This document shows positions 33,456-43,214 of a stretch of DNA of 64,000 nucleotides, one piece after another (within the stretch, counting starts at the first letter, position 1; the number at the start of each line of letters is the position of its first letter). The notes beneath the pieces are model-generated. The model worked only from the letters and a program-made list of their open reading frames with translations, did not search any database and was not told where the DNA came from. The translations under genes were made by a program, and so were the position numbers. Location of the stretch: the NCBI GenBank assembly GCA_964215955.1, contig CAXPDR010000037.1, positions 50,592 to 114,591 on the forward strand, written 5' to 3'. The DNA comes from GCA-2706205 sp964215955 (GTDB taxonomy: Bacteria > Bdellovibrionota > Bacteriovoracia > Bacteriovoracales > Bacteriovoracaceae).

Positions 33456-34157
33456 ATGAAAGAATTAACATTATTTAGCGTTTTAACTTTTATCTTTGCT
33501 TATACAGCTGGTCAATATGGGCTTTGGGATGACTTTAAAAAAAGGGCTGAAACTGTTCATAATTATGAATATAAAGCTTTAGAGTTATCTAAAAAGGTTA
33601 GGTTCTTAGCAAAAGAAAATGAAGAGTTAAGGTCTACAATTGCACGATTAAAAGCTGAAAAAGAGCATCTTGAAATGCAAAACATGGATAAAACTCAAAG
33701 AACGATCGCTAGTATTCCTAAGAAGTCAGTTAATGATTTAGTAAATTTTGATTTATATAAATGGAGTCCTGATAAACTTTTAGGAGTGGGAAGCCAGGCT
33801 TTACATTTTAAGAACTACGATAAATCAGCTCAATTTTATAATTCATTACTTAAACATTACCCAAGAAGTAAAGTTATAAACGATAAAGTACTTTTTGAAG
33901 CAGGAATCGCTGCTTATGAATCTAAAAAGCATTATGATTGGGCTGAAAATCATTTTAGGGCTTTAGTTAAAAATCATCCAAAATCAAAATATTACAGAGG
34001 AGCTAAACTGTGGCTTGCCCTTTCCCATTTTTATCAGGGAGATCAGGCAGAATTCGTGGAAACGGTAGAAGAGTTTAGAAGAAAGTACAGAAACACGGAT
34101 GAGTGGAAAGTTCTTAGTAGATACTATGAAGAATTAAACCATAAGTACAAGAAGTAG
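33456..34157 (+). CDS. CpoB/YbgF-like coiled-coil plus TPR protein
   Basis: 233 residues. An N-terminal hydrophobic segment (LFSVLTFIFAYTAGQYG) is a signal or anchor. A coiled coil follows (residues about 30-75, LSKKVRFLAKENEELRST), then TPR units: FKNYDKSAQFYNSLLKHYPR, DWAENHFRALVKNHPKSKYY and AKLWLALSHFYQGDQA. The order coiled coil then TPR with P-S/R-K-Y links is that of CpoB/YbgF of the Tol-Pal system. No tol or pal genes lie nearby, so the role is inferred by architecture. It is followed 6 bp later by the FecR-like gene. Confidence 0.7.
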   Translation: MKELTLFSVLTFIFAYTAGQYGLWDDFKKRAETVHNYEYKALELSKKVRFLAKENEELRSTIARLKAEKEHLEMQNMDKTQRTIASIPKKSVNDLVNFDLYKWSPDKLLGVGSQALHFKNYDKSAQFYNSLLKHYPRSKVINDKVLFEAGIAAYESKKHYDWAENHFRALVKNHPKSKYYRGAKLWLALSHFYQGDQAEFVETVEEFRRKYRNTDEWKVLSRYYEELNHKYKK

Positions 34158-34163
34158 GAATTT

Positions 34164-35288
34164 ATGAAGTTAGGGTTACTTGTTCTATTGATATTCATGA
34201 CTCAAATTACTCATGCAAAAATTGTGGCAAGAGTATTAGATGTAAAAGGGAATGCTTTTTCTTTTTATGGAAAAAAGGCTGTTACCCTAAAATATGGAAG
34301 TAAGTTATCTGACTTATCAGAAGTTATGGTTGAAGATGGTTCAACATTGTCTTTGGTTAATGCTAAAGGCCATATATTTCATGTAAACGGTGGAAGTTTA
34401 GTAAAACTATTTGATGGAATTGTAGAGCTTAAAAATGGACATATTTGGGTTCAATCAAATAATAAGCAAAGAGGTCTTATAAACACATCTAATTCTGTTG
34501 GGGTGTTTAATGAAGGTGAGTTCATTTATTCATTCGATAATATAAGTGGTAAAACACAGTTGTTAGTTTTAACTGGAGAAGTTAAGTTTTCAAATGCCAT
34601 AGAACCGGAACTTCAAACAAATATTGCATCAGGGTATTTCTCTTTAATCGATCCGAAATATGAGAATGGAATTCCTAGAGGGGCGACAAAAGTCGGCTTA
34701 CAATCATATAAAGAGATGAAATCAGTTTTTGCTCATTTTGATAAATTACAAAAAACCAATTATGAACATTTGTTGTGGGGTGAGAAGAAAGAAAGCCCTA
34801 CTATGGGAAGAGGGATTGCTTCTGTTCCACAATCAAGTACTTCAAGTAAGAAAGGGCGTTTAATAACGATTAAAACTTACAAGAGCTCAGGAAGATTACC
34901 TGCTTCAGTGGGTGATAGTCCTTTAAAATATTACAACGATTTGAAAAAGAAAGATGCGTGGAAGTATAAACCAGTTCAAAACTCTAAAACTGCACCAGTT
35001 AACTATTTTGGTTATACTCCTGCAAAAAAGTCCACAACGAGATTAAATTCAACCAAAGTAAAAGCAGGGAAGGTTGTGATTATCCCTGCTAAAAAACAAA
35101 CTAAAAAATATTCAGATCGTGCTCCGGCATCTATCAAAAAGTTAAACCTTATAAATGATCTTAAAAAATCTGGTTTTGAATCAAGTCTGGAAAGGGAATC
35201 TGGCAGAATCAAAAGAAATCCAGAGGAAGTCAATCATCTTATTGATGAACTTAAGTCCTATTCCAACGACTATCAAAAAGAGTACTAA
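34164..35288 (+). CDS. secreted FecR-domain-like protein
   Basis: 374 residues with a signal peptide (ends ITHAKI). Residues about 25-170 follow the FecR periplasmic fold: VARVLDVKGNAFSFYGKK, LSDLSEVMVEDGSTLSLV, GGSLVKLFDGIVELKNGHIW and LLVLTGEVKF, a stack of short beta strands. The remaining ~190 residues are basic and low complexity (many Lys/Ser), ending in a helix. There is no adjacent sigma factor or TonB receptor, so a ferric-citrate role is unlikely. It is in an operon with the TPR protein and probably sits at the cell wall or outer membrane. Confidence 0.65.
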   Translation: MKLGLLVLLIFMTQITHAKIVARVLDVKGNAFSFYGKKAVTLKYGSKLSDLSEVMVEDGSTLSLVNAKGHIFHVNGGSLVKLFDGIVELKNGHIWVQSNNKQRGLINTSNSVGVFNEGEFIYSFDNISGKTQLLVLTGEVKFSNAIEPELQTNIASGYFSLIDPKYENGIPRGATKVGLQSYKEMKSVFAHFDKLQKTNYEHLLWGEKKESPTMGRGIASVPQSSTSSKKGRLITIKTYKSSGRLPASVGDSPLKYYNDLKKKDAWKYKPVQNSKTAPVNYFGYTPAKKSTTRLNSTKVKAGKVVIIPAKKQTKKYSDRAPASIKKLNLINDLKKSGFESSLERESGRIKRNPEEVNHLIDELKSYSNDYQKEY

Positions 35289-35300
35289 TTTCTATTTAAA

Positions 35301-35587
35301 TTAATTATTTAAACCAAAGAATAAGGCTGTTTCATAAGCTGTACAAACACCAATCTTTTTGACATAAGTACCTTCTGTTCCACAGTTATCAATTTCGCTT
35401 CCAGGGTTAATACCATGGGCATGTTCAAAGTTTTTTCGATACCAATAGATGCACTACATTCAATGGTTGCTTCTATGATAGCAAGTTTTCTTAAGTAGCC
35501 CTTACTTGTTGATGGACTGTTGAATGGTTCTTCAAATAACACTTCCTCATTTATGAATTCGATCCTAATACCTTCGAAAATTGCCTG
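35301..35587 (-). pseudogene. frameshifted, N-truncated remnant of a protein-coding gene
   Basis: On the minus strand the frame from 35587 reads EGIRIEFINEEVLFEEPFNS to IECSASIGIEK, then continues in the next frame as NFEHAHGINPGSEIDNCGTE and IGVCTAYETALFFGLNN with a stop at 35301-35303. The switch falls in a run of six A (GAAAAAAC) near 35430; one extra A would restore a single frame. A TGA directly upstream (35588-35590) and lack of a start codon show truncation. Alternatives are a sequencing error in the homopolymer or a slippage site. The family is not recognised. Confidence 0.55.
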
Positions 35588-35594
35588 TCAAAGA

Positions 35595-35629
35595 TTTTTG
35601 AACAAATGCTCAAAAAGTAATTTTTTTTT
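35595..35629 (+). terminator. possible weak terminator
   Basis: TTTTTGA (35595-35601) and TCAAAAA (35610-35616) form a 7-bp A+T-rich stem followed by GTAA and nine T. It could end transcripts arriving from the FecR-like operon before guaB. The low stability keeps confidence down. Confidence 0.35.
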
Positions 35630-35743
35630 GAAATGATTTAGTCGACTATTGAGTGACATTTTTACAGGTTTGAGGAAATCTTCTGTTTTAAATACCCAAT
35701 ATATGGTAAATTTAGAGTCAAATTTTCATATTTGAGGTCTAAA

Positions 35744-37210
35744 ATGTTTTATACGGAAGAACCAGGTCTAACCTACGATGATGTTCTATTGATGCCCCTT
35801 TACTCTGAGATACTTCCTCATCAAGCAGATTTACGAACAAGATTTACTAAAAGAATTTCACTTAATATCCCAATTGCTTCATCTGCAATGGATACTGTGA
35901 CCGAGTCACTTACGGCCATCACCATGGCGCAAGAAGGTGGAATTGGTGTTATTCATAAGAATTTATCCGCAGAGCTTCAAGCTAAAGAAGTTATTAAAGT
36001 AAAAAGATTTGAAAGCGGAATGGTTGCTGATCCTATTTGTGTATCACCAGAGGACAATTTAGAATTTGTTAGAACCAGGATTGAAAAGTTTGGTTTCTCT
36101 GCATTTCCTGTTACTGATTCTGAAGGAAAGATTGTTGGGATTCTTACCAATAGAGATATGCGCTATGAAGATAATAATCAGACGTTAGTTAAAGACATGA
36201 TGACCACAAGAGAAAATCTTGTTTTAGCTGAAGAAGGCTTGGACCTTTCAGATGCTAAAAAACTTTTACATATTCATAGAATTGAAAAACTTCCAATCAT
36301 TGATGAAAATGAAAAAGTTGTAGGATTAATTACAGTTAAAGATATTGAAAAATCAAGGGCCCATCCCAATGCAAATAAAGATGATCTTGGAAGATTAAGA
36401 GTTGCAGCTGCAATTGGTGTCGGTGAGAAGGAATTAGAAAGAGCAAAACTTCTAGTAAAAGCTGGGGTTGATGCGATTGTCGTGGACACAGCTCATGGGC
36501 ATTCAAAAGGAGTGCTCGAAATGGTGAAAACTGTTAAGGGCCTTTCAAAAGATGTTGATGTTGTTGGTGGGAATGTGGCCACAGCTGATGCTTGTAAAGC
36601 ATTAATCGAAGCAGGAGCTGATGGAATCAAAGTTGGTATTGGACCGGGTTCAATTTGTACAACTAGGGTTGTTGCAGGTATTGGTGTTCCTCAATTACAA
36701 GCCTTATTTGACTGCAAAGAAATTTGTAAAAAAGCTGATGTTCCATTTATTGCAGATGGAGGAATAAAGTATTCTGGTGATATTGTTAAAGCTTTAGCGG
36801 CCGGAGCCGAAACCGTAATGATTGGTTCACTTTTTGCTGGGTGTGATGAAACTCCTGGAGAAAGAATTATTTATCAAGGGCGAGCTTATAAAATGTATCG
36901 TGGAATGGGCTCTCTTGGAGCAATGGTTAAAGGGTCAAAGGATAGATACGGTCAAGGAAATGTGACCGAAGAAAATAAATTAGTTCCTGAGGGAATTGAA
37001 GGGCAAGTACCTTATAGAGGTTCACTTTTTGAGAATATCTACCAACTTCTTGGAGGTATCAGATCGGGGATGGGATATACTGGAGCTGCTAATCTTTCTG
37101 AACTAAGAGTGAAAGCTAGATTTGTAAAAATCTCACCTGCTGGATTAAAAGAGTCTCATCCACATGATGTTAACATTACTAAGGAAGCTCCAAACTATCG
37201 ATTGAGTTAA
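35744..37210 (+). CDS. guaB: inosine-5'-monophosphate dehydrogenase
   Basis: 488 residues from ATG 35744 (GAGG upstream; a TTG at 35732 is also in frame). IMPDH oxidises IMP to XMP in GMP synthesis. N-terminal PGLTYDDVLLMP and NIPIASSAMDTVTE start the barrel; two CBS domains occupy about 95-215; the catalytic Cys loop is GIGPGSICTTRVVAG (Cys about 305), and the flap region RGMGSLGAMVKGSKDRY is intact. guaA follows 29 bp later, so both GMP genes form one operon. Confidence 0.97.
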   Translation: MFYTEEPGLTYDDVLLMPLYSEILPHQADLRTRFTKRISLNIPIASSAMDTVTESLTAITMAQEGGIGVIHKNLSAELQAKEVIKVKRFESGMVADPICVSPEDNLEFVRTRIEKFGFSAFPVTDSEGKIVGILTNRDMRYEDNNQTLVKDMMTTRENLVLAEEGLDLSDAKKLLHIHRIEKLPIIDENEKVVGLITVKDIEKSRAHPNANKDDLGRLRVAAAIGVGEKELERAKLLVKAGVDAIVVDTAHGHSKGVLEMVKTVKGLSKDVDVVGGNVATADACKALIEAGADGIKVGIGPGSICTTRVVAGIGVPQLQALFDCKEICKKADVPFIADGGIKYSGDIVKALAAGAETVMIGSLFAGCDETPGERIIYQGRAYKMYRGMGSLGAMVKGSKDRYGQGNVTEENKLVPEGIEGQVPYRGSLFENIYQLLGGIRSGMGYTGAANLSELRVKARFVKISPAGLKESHPHDVNITKEAPNYRLS

Positions 37211-37239
37211 TGGTTTGGGCTTAAAAGGTTAAAATAATA

Positions 37240-38784
37240 ATGAGTAATATTTGGATTATCGATTTCGGGTCACAATACACCCAGTTAATTACACGTAAAT
37301 CAAGAGAGTTAGGATTTGCTTCTGAGATCATGACAGTTGATGACTGTTTTGAAAAAATAGATGGTGGAGAATTACCAACTGCTTTTATTCTTTCTGGTGG
37401 ACCCAATTCTATATTTGAAGATGAAACAAATTACGGAAAAATATTCGATAAAAAGATTCCTACTTTAGGGATTTGTTATGGAATGCAACTTATTTCAAAT
37501 CATTTTGGTGGAACAGTTGAAAGAGGTATTCAAGGGGAGTATGGACATGCAAGAGTTCATGCTGAAGGAAGTTTTGAAATTCCAAATGTTCAAACTTCAA
37601 TTAATACTTGGATGAGTCATTTTGATCACGTTACTAAAGTCCCGGCAGGATTTGAAATTATTTTAAAAAGTGATAACGGGCTCATTGCTGGGATTGAGAG
37701 TAAAGCTCAAAAAATTATGGCACTTCAATTTCATCCTGAGGTGGAACATACAGAACATGGTAAAGAGATTTTAAATCACTTCTTTGTCGATATCGCTAAG
37801 CTGGAACAAAACTGGTCAAATGAGATTATGTTAGAAAACTGTATTAAAGAAGTTGAAGAGGTTAAAGGAAGTAAAGTTCTTTGTGCTTTTTCAGGGGGAG
37901 TTGATTCTCTTGTTGCCGCAACTATAGCACATCAGGTCTTAGGTGATGACTTATATTGTTTCTTTGTCGATAATGGACTTTTGAGGCCACAAGATTATCA
38001 TCATATTGAAACCCTTCAAAAAGAAACTGATCTTAATATTGAAGTCGTTGATGCTAAGGAACTTTTTTATTCTAAACTTTCAGGTGTTCCAGAGCCTGAA
38101 AAGAAAAGAAAGGCCATTGGGGTTACGTTTATTGAAGTTTTTGAAGAGAAAGTTCATCTCTTTGAAAAAGAGCGTGGGATTAAGTTTGAATACCTATTGC
38201 AAGGGACTTTATATCCTGATGTTATCGAATCAGTTTCTCCTCATAAAAAGGGTGGGAAGTCCGTAACTATAAAATCACATCACAATGTTGGTGGGCTTCC
38301 AGAAAGAATGAAACTTAAACTTTTAGAGCCATTAAAATTTTTATTTAAAGATGAAGTAAGAGCTCTAGGAGAATCTGTAAATTTAAAATATGACTGGGTT
38401 CATAGACATCCATTTCCAGGACCTGGAATCGGTGTTCGTGTTCTTGGAGAAATTTCACCAGATGCAGTTAGAAAAGTCCAAGAATCGGATCAAATCTTAT
38501 TTGAAGAACTTAAGAATCAAAATTTGTACCAAGCTTGTTGGCAGGCATTTACAGTATTACTTCCTGTGAAAACTGTTGGGGTTAAAGGTGATGCGAGAGC
38601 TTATGAAGAAGTTATTTGTATTCGTATTGTGAACTCAACAGATGGAATGACAGCGACTTGGACTCATCTTCCTTATGAGTTTTTGGCAAAAGCTTCAGCA
38701 AGGATTACAAATGAAGTCGCTGGGATTACAAGAGTCGTTTATGATATCACCTCTAAACCTCCTGGTACGATTGAGTGGGAATAA
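37240..38784 (+). CDS. guaA: GMP synthase (glutamine-hydrolysing)
   Basis: 514 residues, single-chain two-domain enzyme converting XMP to GMP. The class I glutamine amidotransferase part has Cys in LGICYGMQL (about residue 77) and His-Glu in LQFHPEVEHTEHG. The ATP-pyrophosphatase part starts with CAFSGGVDSLVAA (about 216), and the dimerisation end carries RIVNSTDGMTATWTHLPYEF and the final KPPGTIEWE. A short palindrome AGAATAGTTATTCT follows the stop. Confidence 0.97.
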   Translation: MSNIWIIDFGSQYTQLITRKSRELGFASEIMTVDDCFEKIDGGELPTAFILSGGPNSIFEDETNYGKIFDKKIPTLGICYGMQLISNHFGGTVERGIQGEYGHARVHAEGSFEIPNVQTSINTWMSHFDHVTKVPAGFEIILKSDNGLIAGIESKAQKIMALQFHPEVEHTEHGKEILNHFFVDIAKLEQNWSNEIMLENCIKEVEEVKGSKVLCAFSGGVDSLVAATIAHQVLGDDLYCFFVDNGLLRPQDYHHIETLQKETDLNIEVVDAKELFYSKLSGVPEPEKKRKAIGVTFIEVFEEKVHLFEKERGIKFEYLLQGTLYPDVIESVSPHKKGGKSVTIKSHHNVGGLPERMKLKLLEPLKFLFKDEVRALGESVNLKYDWVHRHPFPGPGIGVRVLGEISPDAVRKVQESDQILFEELKNQNLYQACWQAFTVLLPVKTVGVKGDARAYEEVICIRIVNSTDGMTATWTHLPYEFLAKASARITNEVAGITRVVYDITSKPPGTIEWE

Positions 38785-39029
38785 GAATAGTTATTCTGGG
38801 TGATTGATTATTTCCGCTTACCATCCAAAAGTTGGCAGAATTTAGCAATAAATGAAAAATACTTAACAAATGTTTCTAAGAGGCTTTTATTTAGTTTTTT
38901 AGCTAAGTTTTTGTAATTATTGAATTTTTTGATGTTTTTAAGAAAAATTAAATAGAAATTGCGGCACGAGGATAAAATCTAATAAACAAATTTACCAAGA
39001 CTATTGTACGTGTGTTGGAGGGTAACAAA

Positions 39030-39278
39030 ATGTTTGAGAAGGAAATCCTCATTGATACTTTGAGAGAAGAGTATTCAGAGGAAGTCACAAAAGCAATTTA
39101 TTCATGTCAGTTTCAGGGAAAGTCCTATTTAGATGTTGAAGGACTTAACTCCAGATTAAAATCTATGCGTATTTTAAAGTTTAATGACACGTTATCGGAA
39201 GATGACTGGTATGAGCTTTTGTATGAATTAGCCCCTGATATTTACGATGAGTTATCTTATGGAAGTTTAGCGGCCTGA
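39030..39278 (+). CDS. small acidic hypothetical protein
   Basis: 82 residues from ATG 39030; GGAGGG lies 8 nt upstream (39016-39021). It is acidic and helical (EILIDTLREEYSEEVTKAI, DWYELLYELAPDIYDEL), with no signal or membrane part. The small size and acidity suggest a regulator or adaptor, but no family is recognised. It is monocistronic between guaA and dnaE, with about 245 bp of A+T-rich sequence upstream in which I see no other gene. Confidence 0.6.
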   Translation: MFEKEILIDTLREEYSEEVTKAIYSCQFQGKSYLDVEGLNSRLKSMRILKFNDTLSEDDWYELLYELAPDIYDELSYGSLAA

Positions 39279-39316
39279 CTCCTTTGAATAAAGGAATTGA
39301 GCCTTATGTGATACTG

Positions 39317-39364
39317 CGAAATTGAAAAGTGTAGGTTTGAGGGAGCCTGCACTTTCCAATTCCG
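39317..39364. ncRNA. long hairpin upstream of dnaE
   Basis: Bases 39317-39335 and 39346-39364 form a 19-bp stem with three imperfect pairs and a 10-nt loop TTTGAGGGAG. On the minus strand two of the three imperfect pairs are G-U, so that strand folds better. There is no T-run behind it. It lies between the stop of the small acidic gene and dnaE in a 253-bp gap. A small RNA or processing site is possible. A second short stem TCCTTT/AAAGGA lies at 39280-39295. Confidence 0.35.
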
Positions 39365-39531
39365 AAAATTCTGATTTCTAAGTCCTTATTATTACATTAT
39401 TTTTATTTGTGTTGCGTTATTCTAAGGATAGATATTATTCATTCTCATCTTTGTTATCTTTAAAAAACGTCTCAAAAATGGCATAACTAGACTGTACACA
39501 CAATCTAGAAAATTCCTGTGAGAGAGGCTCG

Positions 39532-42500
39532 ATGAAGAATCCATTTTTATTTCCAGAGATGAAAGTTAGTGAAGAACATAAAGATAGTTTTGTTCACCTT
39601 CATTTACATACCCAGTATTCTCTTTTGGATGGAGCTTTAAGGCTAGACGATTTATTTGAGAAGGCAAAAGAGTACAATATGCCGGCCATTGCCATGACTG
39701 ATCATGGAAATATGTTTGGAGCGATTGATTTTTATACAAGGGCGATAAAAGCTGGAATTAAACCAATCTTGGGTTCAGAAGTTTATTTTACACCTGGGTC
39801 CCGATTTGATCGAAGACCCCCTAAGAATTCTAAAACAGTTTCTTCCCAGGATGAAGTTGAATCTAAGCATCAAATTCATCACCTTGTTCTTCTATGTAAG
39901 AATCAAGTTGGTTATGAGAACCTTTGTAAGCTTTTATCAAAAGCTTATCTTGAAGGCTTTTATTATAAACCAAGAATCGATCTTGATCTCCTTAGAGAGT
40001 TTTCTGAAGGACTGATTGCTACTACCGCCTGTTTGAAGGGTGAGGTCGCTTTTAATTTTTTTACAAGTCAGGATGATAAAGCTCATAGTGCAATTCAAAA
40101 ACTCAAAGAAATTTTTCAAGATGATTTTTACTTAGAGATTCAAAGACATGGTCTTGAAGAAGAAAAAGTCTATGACAAGATTATTGAATACTCTAAAGAG
40201 CATAATATAAAGTTAGTAGCGACTAATGATTGTCATTATTTAACTAAAGACGATGCAGCTGCACAAGAAGTTCTTCTTTGTGTTCAAACTGGTAAGACCT
40301 TCATGGATGAAAAAAGAATGAAGCTTACTACGGATGAGTTTTATTTCAAATCAGCCGAAGAAATGCGAGATGCATTTAAAGACTTGCCTGAATCATGTGA
40401 TCATACTTTAGAAATCGCAGATAAGTGTAATTTGGAAATTACTTGGCACGATGATGATGGCAAACAAATTTACCATCTGCCAGACTTTGATAAACATATT
40501 GATACTGGAGAAAATACTGAAGAGTATTTTATAAGGGAATCAAGAGAAGGATTAGAACGGAGATTCAAAGGTCCTCACTTTAGAAATATTGTGAATCAAC
40601 CAAACTGGGAATCGGAAATAAGACCTCAGTATTATGAAAGACTCCAAGTTGAAATTGATACCATTTTGCAAATGGGATTCCCTGGATATTTTTGTATTGT
40701 CTCTGACTTTATTCAATGGTCAAAGGATAATGATATTCCAGTTGGACCAGGAAGGGGATCTGGGGCGGGATCACTGGTTGCTTATTCATTAGATATTACT
40801 AATATCAATCCGCTTCCGTATAATTTACTCTTTGAAAGGTTTATCAATTTAGAACGTATTTCTATGCCAGATTTTGATGTCGACTTTTGTCAGGATCGAA
40901 GACAAGAAGTTATTGAATACGTTACTAAAAAATACGGGGCTGAAACAGTTGGACAAATTATAACGTTTGGAAAACTTCAAGCCAAAGCTGTTATAAGAGA
41001 TGTTTCTAGAGTTTATGGGCTCCCTTATGCTGAAACTGATGCTCTGGCTAAATTAATTCCTGATGAACTTGGAATTACTCTTACTAAAGCGCTTGAAATG
41101 GAACCTAAGCTTTCAGAACTTACTGAGAGAGATCCAAAAATAAGAAGAATTATTCAGATATCTTTGAGACTAGAAGGTCTTTTGAGACATGCTTCAATTC
41201 ATGCTGCTGGAGTTATTATTACTAATGAACCTCTTGTTAAGTATTGTCCATTATACAAAGGACGGGAAGGTGAGCAAGTTGTTCAATTTGATAAAGATTT
41301 TTCTGAAGAAATAGGTCTAGTTAAATTCGATTTCTTAGGTCTTAAAACTCTTACAGTCATTCAGAATGCAAGTAATTTTATTCGAAGAGATCATGATAAA
41401 TCATTTGATATTGAATCGATTGATGATCAAGATCAAAATGTTTATGATTTAATTTCAGCTGGAAACACTACGGGAGTCTTTCAACTCGAGTCTTCGGGAA
41501 TGAAAGATCTATGTTCAAGATTACAGCCCGGTACTATTGATGATATTACTGCGATCAACGCTCTTTATAGACCAGGTCCAATGGGGCTTGGAATGCATGA
41601 TGAGTTTATCGAAAGAAAGTTTGGTCGAAAAGAGGTTGATTATTTCTTTGAAGGGGAAAAATCTCTAGAGCCTGTTCTCCAAGATACCTATGGAATTATT
41701 GTTTACCAAGAACAGGTTATGAATATTGCCAGAACTGTTGGAGGTTATTCTCTTGGTGAAGCTGATATGCTTAGACGTGCCATGGGGAAAAAGAAAGAAA
41801 AAGAGATGGCCCGTCACCGTGAAATTTTCTTAGCGGGAGCTAAAGATCGTGGCTATGACGTAAAAAAAGCTGAAGAAATTTATGATCTCATGGCCGAGTT
41901 CGCAAAGTATGGATTCAATAAATCTCACGCTGTTGCCTATGCTGTTATTGCATACCAAACAGCTTTCTTAAAACATTATTACCCAGCTTGTTTTTATGCA
42001 GCTCTTCTCGGTACAGAAATGAATAATACCGACAAGATTACCATGTATATCAATGATGCAAGGGAAATTGGAATTGAAATACTTCCACCAGATGTAAATG
42101 AATCTTTATTTCTATTTAATGTTATAGGAGAAAAGATTAGGTTTGGGATGGGGGCCATTAAAGGTGTTGGTCTTGGACCTGTTGAGGCCATCATTGCAGA
42201 GAGGAAAGAAAATGGTCCTTTTACAGGGTTTATAAATTTCTGTGAAAGAGTAAGTATGCGCTCTTGTAATAAAAGAACATTGGAAGCTCTTATTAAAGTT
42301 GGAGCATTTGATGATTGTGAAAAAATGAATCGTGCAACTCTTTTAGAACATATGGAAACAATTGTAGCTTATGCTTCTAAAAAACAGCAAGAAAAAGAGC
42401 TGGGGCAAGTTAACCTATTTGATATGGGAGAAGCGACTGAGTCAGCAGAGGAAATGCTAAGTCTTACTGACATTACTGACTTTGAGGATAAAGAAAAGCT

Positions 42501-43206
42501 AGGGTATGAACAACAACTTCTTGGTGTTTATGTTTCTGGACACCCACTTGATAAGTTTGGAGATATTCTCAATGAGTTGGTTTCTATGCCAATTAGTGAG
42601 ATCCATCAATTACCGCAGATGGCTAAGCCTGAGTTTGACTTTAGAAATAGAGATTCCCAAAAGAAAGATCCATCTAAAAGAAACCTGACTATTGCAGGTC
42701 TCATTAGTGAAAAGAAAGTCATAATGACAAAAAAAGGTGATAAAATGGCTTTCGTAACCATTGAAGATCTTTCTGGAAAAATAGAATGTATTTTCTTTCC
42801 CAAAGCTTATATGGAATGCTTTGAAGAACTCGAAAGTGATGAACCTCTCGTTCTTCAAGGATATGTACGACTATCGGACGATAGAAGAAGCTTTTATGTA
42901 AATAAAGTAAGAAAAATTACTGATGAATCAGATGAAAGAGTTAGTGCTGTAAGAATAAAAGTTGCGACAGATGAGCTTAACGAACATACTTTACCAAGGC
43001 TTAAGCAAGTTTTATTAAGCTTTAGAGGTTCAGTTCCATTACATATTATCTTTGAATCTGAGAATGGCCGAGCTAAAATGAATTTAAACGATAACTATCT
43101 TATTAACCCTACGCCACAGATGGCCGCAAGAGTTAATGACTTATTAAACGATAACTCAGTTAGTTTTATTGTTGATGGTAAATTAGAGACACCCACTCTA
43201 AATTAG
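39532..43206 (+). CDS. dnaE: DNA polymerase III alpha subunit
   Basis: 1224 residues, type DnaE1. The PHP domain starts with FVHLHLHTQYSLLDGALRL (about 19-37) and AIAMTDHGNMFGAIDFY. Catalytic acidic residues lie in MPDFDVDFCQDRRQEV (Asp about 449 and 451). The segments VGPGRGSGAGSLVAY, LYRPGPMGLGMHDEF and YGFNKSHAVAYAVIAYQTAF are intact. The OB domain (LTIAGLISEKKVIMTKKGD) starts near residue 1053. It is the replicative polymerase catalytic subunit. Start ATG 39532 follows GAGAGAGG. Confidence 0.97.
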   Translation: MKNPFLFPEMKVSEEHKDSFVHLHLHTQYSLLDGALRLDDLFEKAKEYNMPAIAMTDHGNMFGAIDFYTRAIKAGIKPILGSEVYFTPGSRFDRRPPKNSKTVSSQDEVESKHQIHHLVLLCKNQVGYENLCKLLSKAYLEGFYYKPRIDLDLLREFSEGLIATTACLKGEVAFNFFTSQDDKAHSAIQKLKEIFQDDFYLEIQRHGLEEEKVYDKIIEYSKEHNIKLVATNDCHYLTKDDAAAQEVLLCVQTGKTFMDEKRMKLTTDEFYFKSAEEMRDAFKDLPESCDHTLEIADKCNLEITWHDDDGKQIYHLPDFDKHIDTGENTEEYFIRESREGLERRFKGPHFRNIVNQPNWESEIRPQYYERLQVEIDTILQMGFPGYFCIVSDFIQWSKDNDIPVGPGRGSGAGSLVAYSLDITNINPLPYNLLFERFINLERISMPDFDVDFCQDRRQEVIEYVTKKYGAETVGQIITFGKLQAKAVIRDVSRVYGLPYAETDALAKLIPDELGITLTKALEMEPKLSELTERDPKIRRIIQISLRLEGLLRHASIHAAGVIITNEPLVKYCPLYKGREGEQVVQFDKDFSEEIGLVKFDFLGLKTLTVIQNASNFIRRDHDKSFDIESIDDQDQNVYDLISAGNTTGVFQLESSGMKDLCSRLQPGTIDDITAINALYRPGPMGLGMHDEFIERKFGRKEVDYFFEGEKSLEPVLQDTYGIIVYQEQVMNIARTVGGYSLGEADMLRRAMGKKKEKEMARHREIFLAGAKDRGYDVKKAEEIYDLMAEFAKYGFNKSHAVAYAVIAYQTAFLKHYYPACFYAALLGTEMNNTDKITMYINDAREIGIEILPPDVNESLFLFNVIGEKIRFGMGAIKGVGLGPVEAIIAERKENGPFTGFINFCERVSMRSCNKRTLEALIKVGAFDDCEKMNRATLLEHMETIVAYASKKQQEKELGQVNLFDMGEATESAEEMLSLTDITDFEDKEKLGYEQQLLGVYVSGHPLDKFGDILNELVSMPISEIHQLPQMAKPEFDFRNRDSQKKDPSKRNLTIAGLISEKKVIMTKKGDKMAFVTIEDLSGKIECIFFPKAYMECFEELESDEPLVLQGYVRLSDDRRSFYVNKVRKITDESDERVSAVRIKVATDELNEHTLPRLKQVLLSFRGSVPLHIIFESENGRAKMNLNDNYLINPTPQMAARVNDLLNDNSVSFIVDGKLETPTLN

Positions 43207-43214
43207 GAACTTTT

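Noticed and set aside
35012..35233. Minus-strand ORF inside the FecR-like gene
   Set aside because: Shadow of the coding frame, no start signals.
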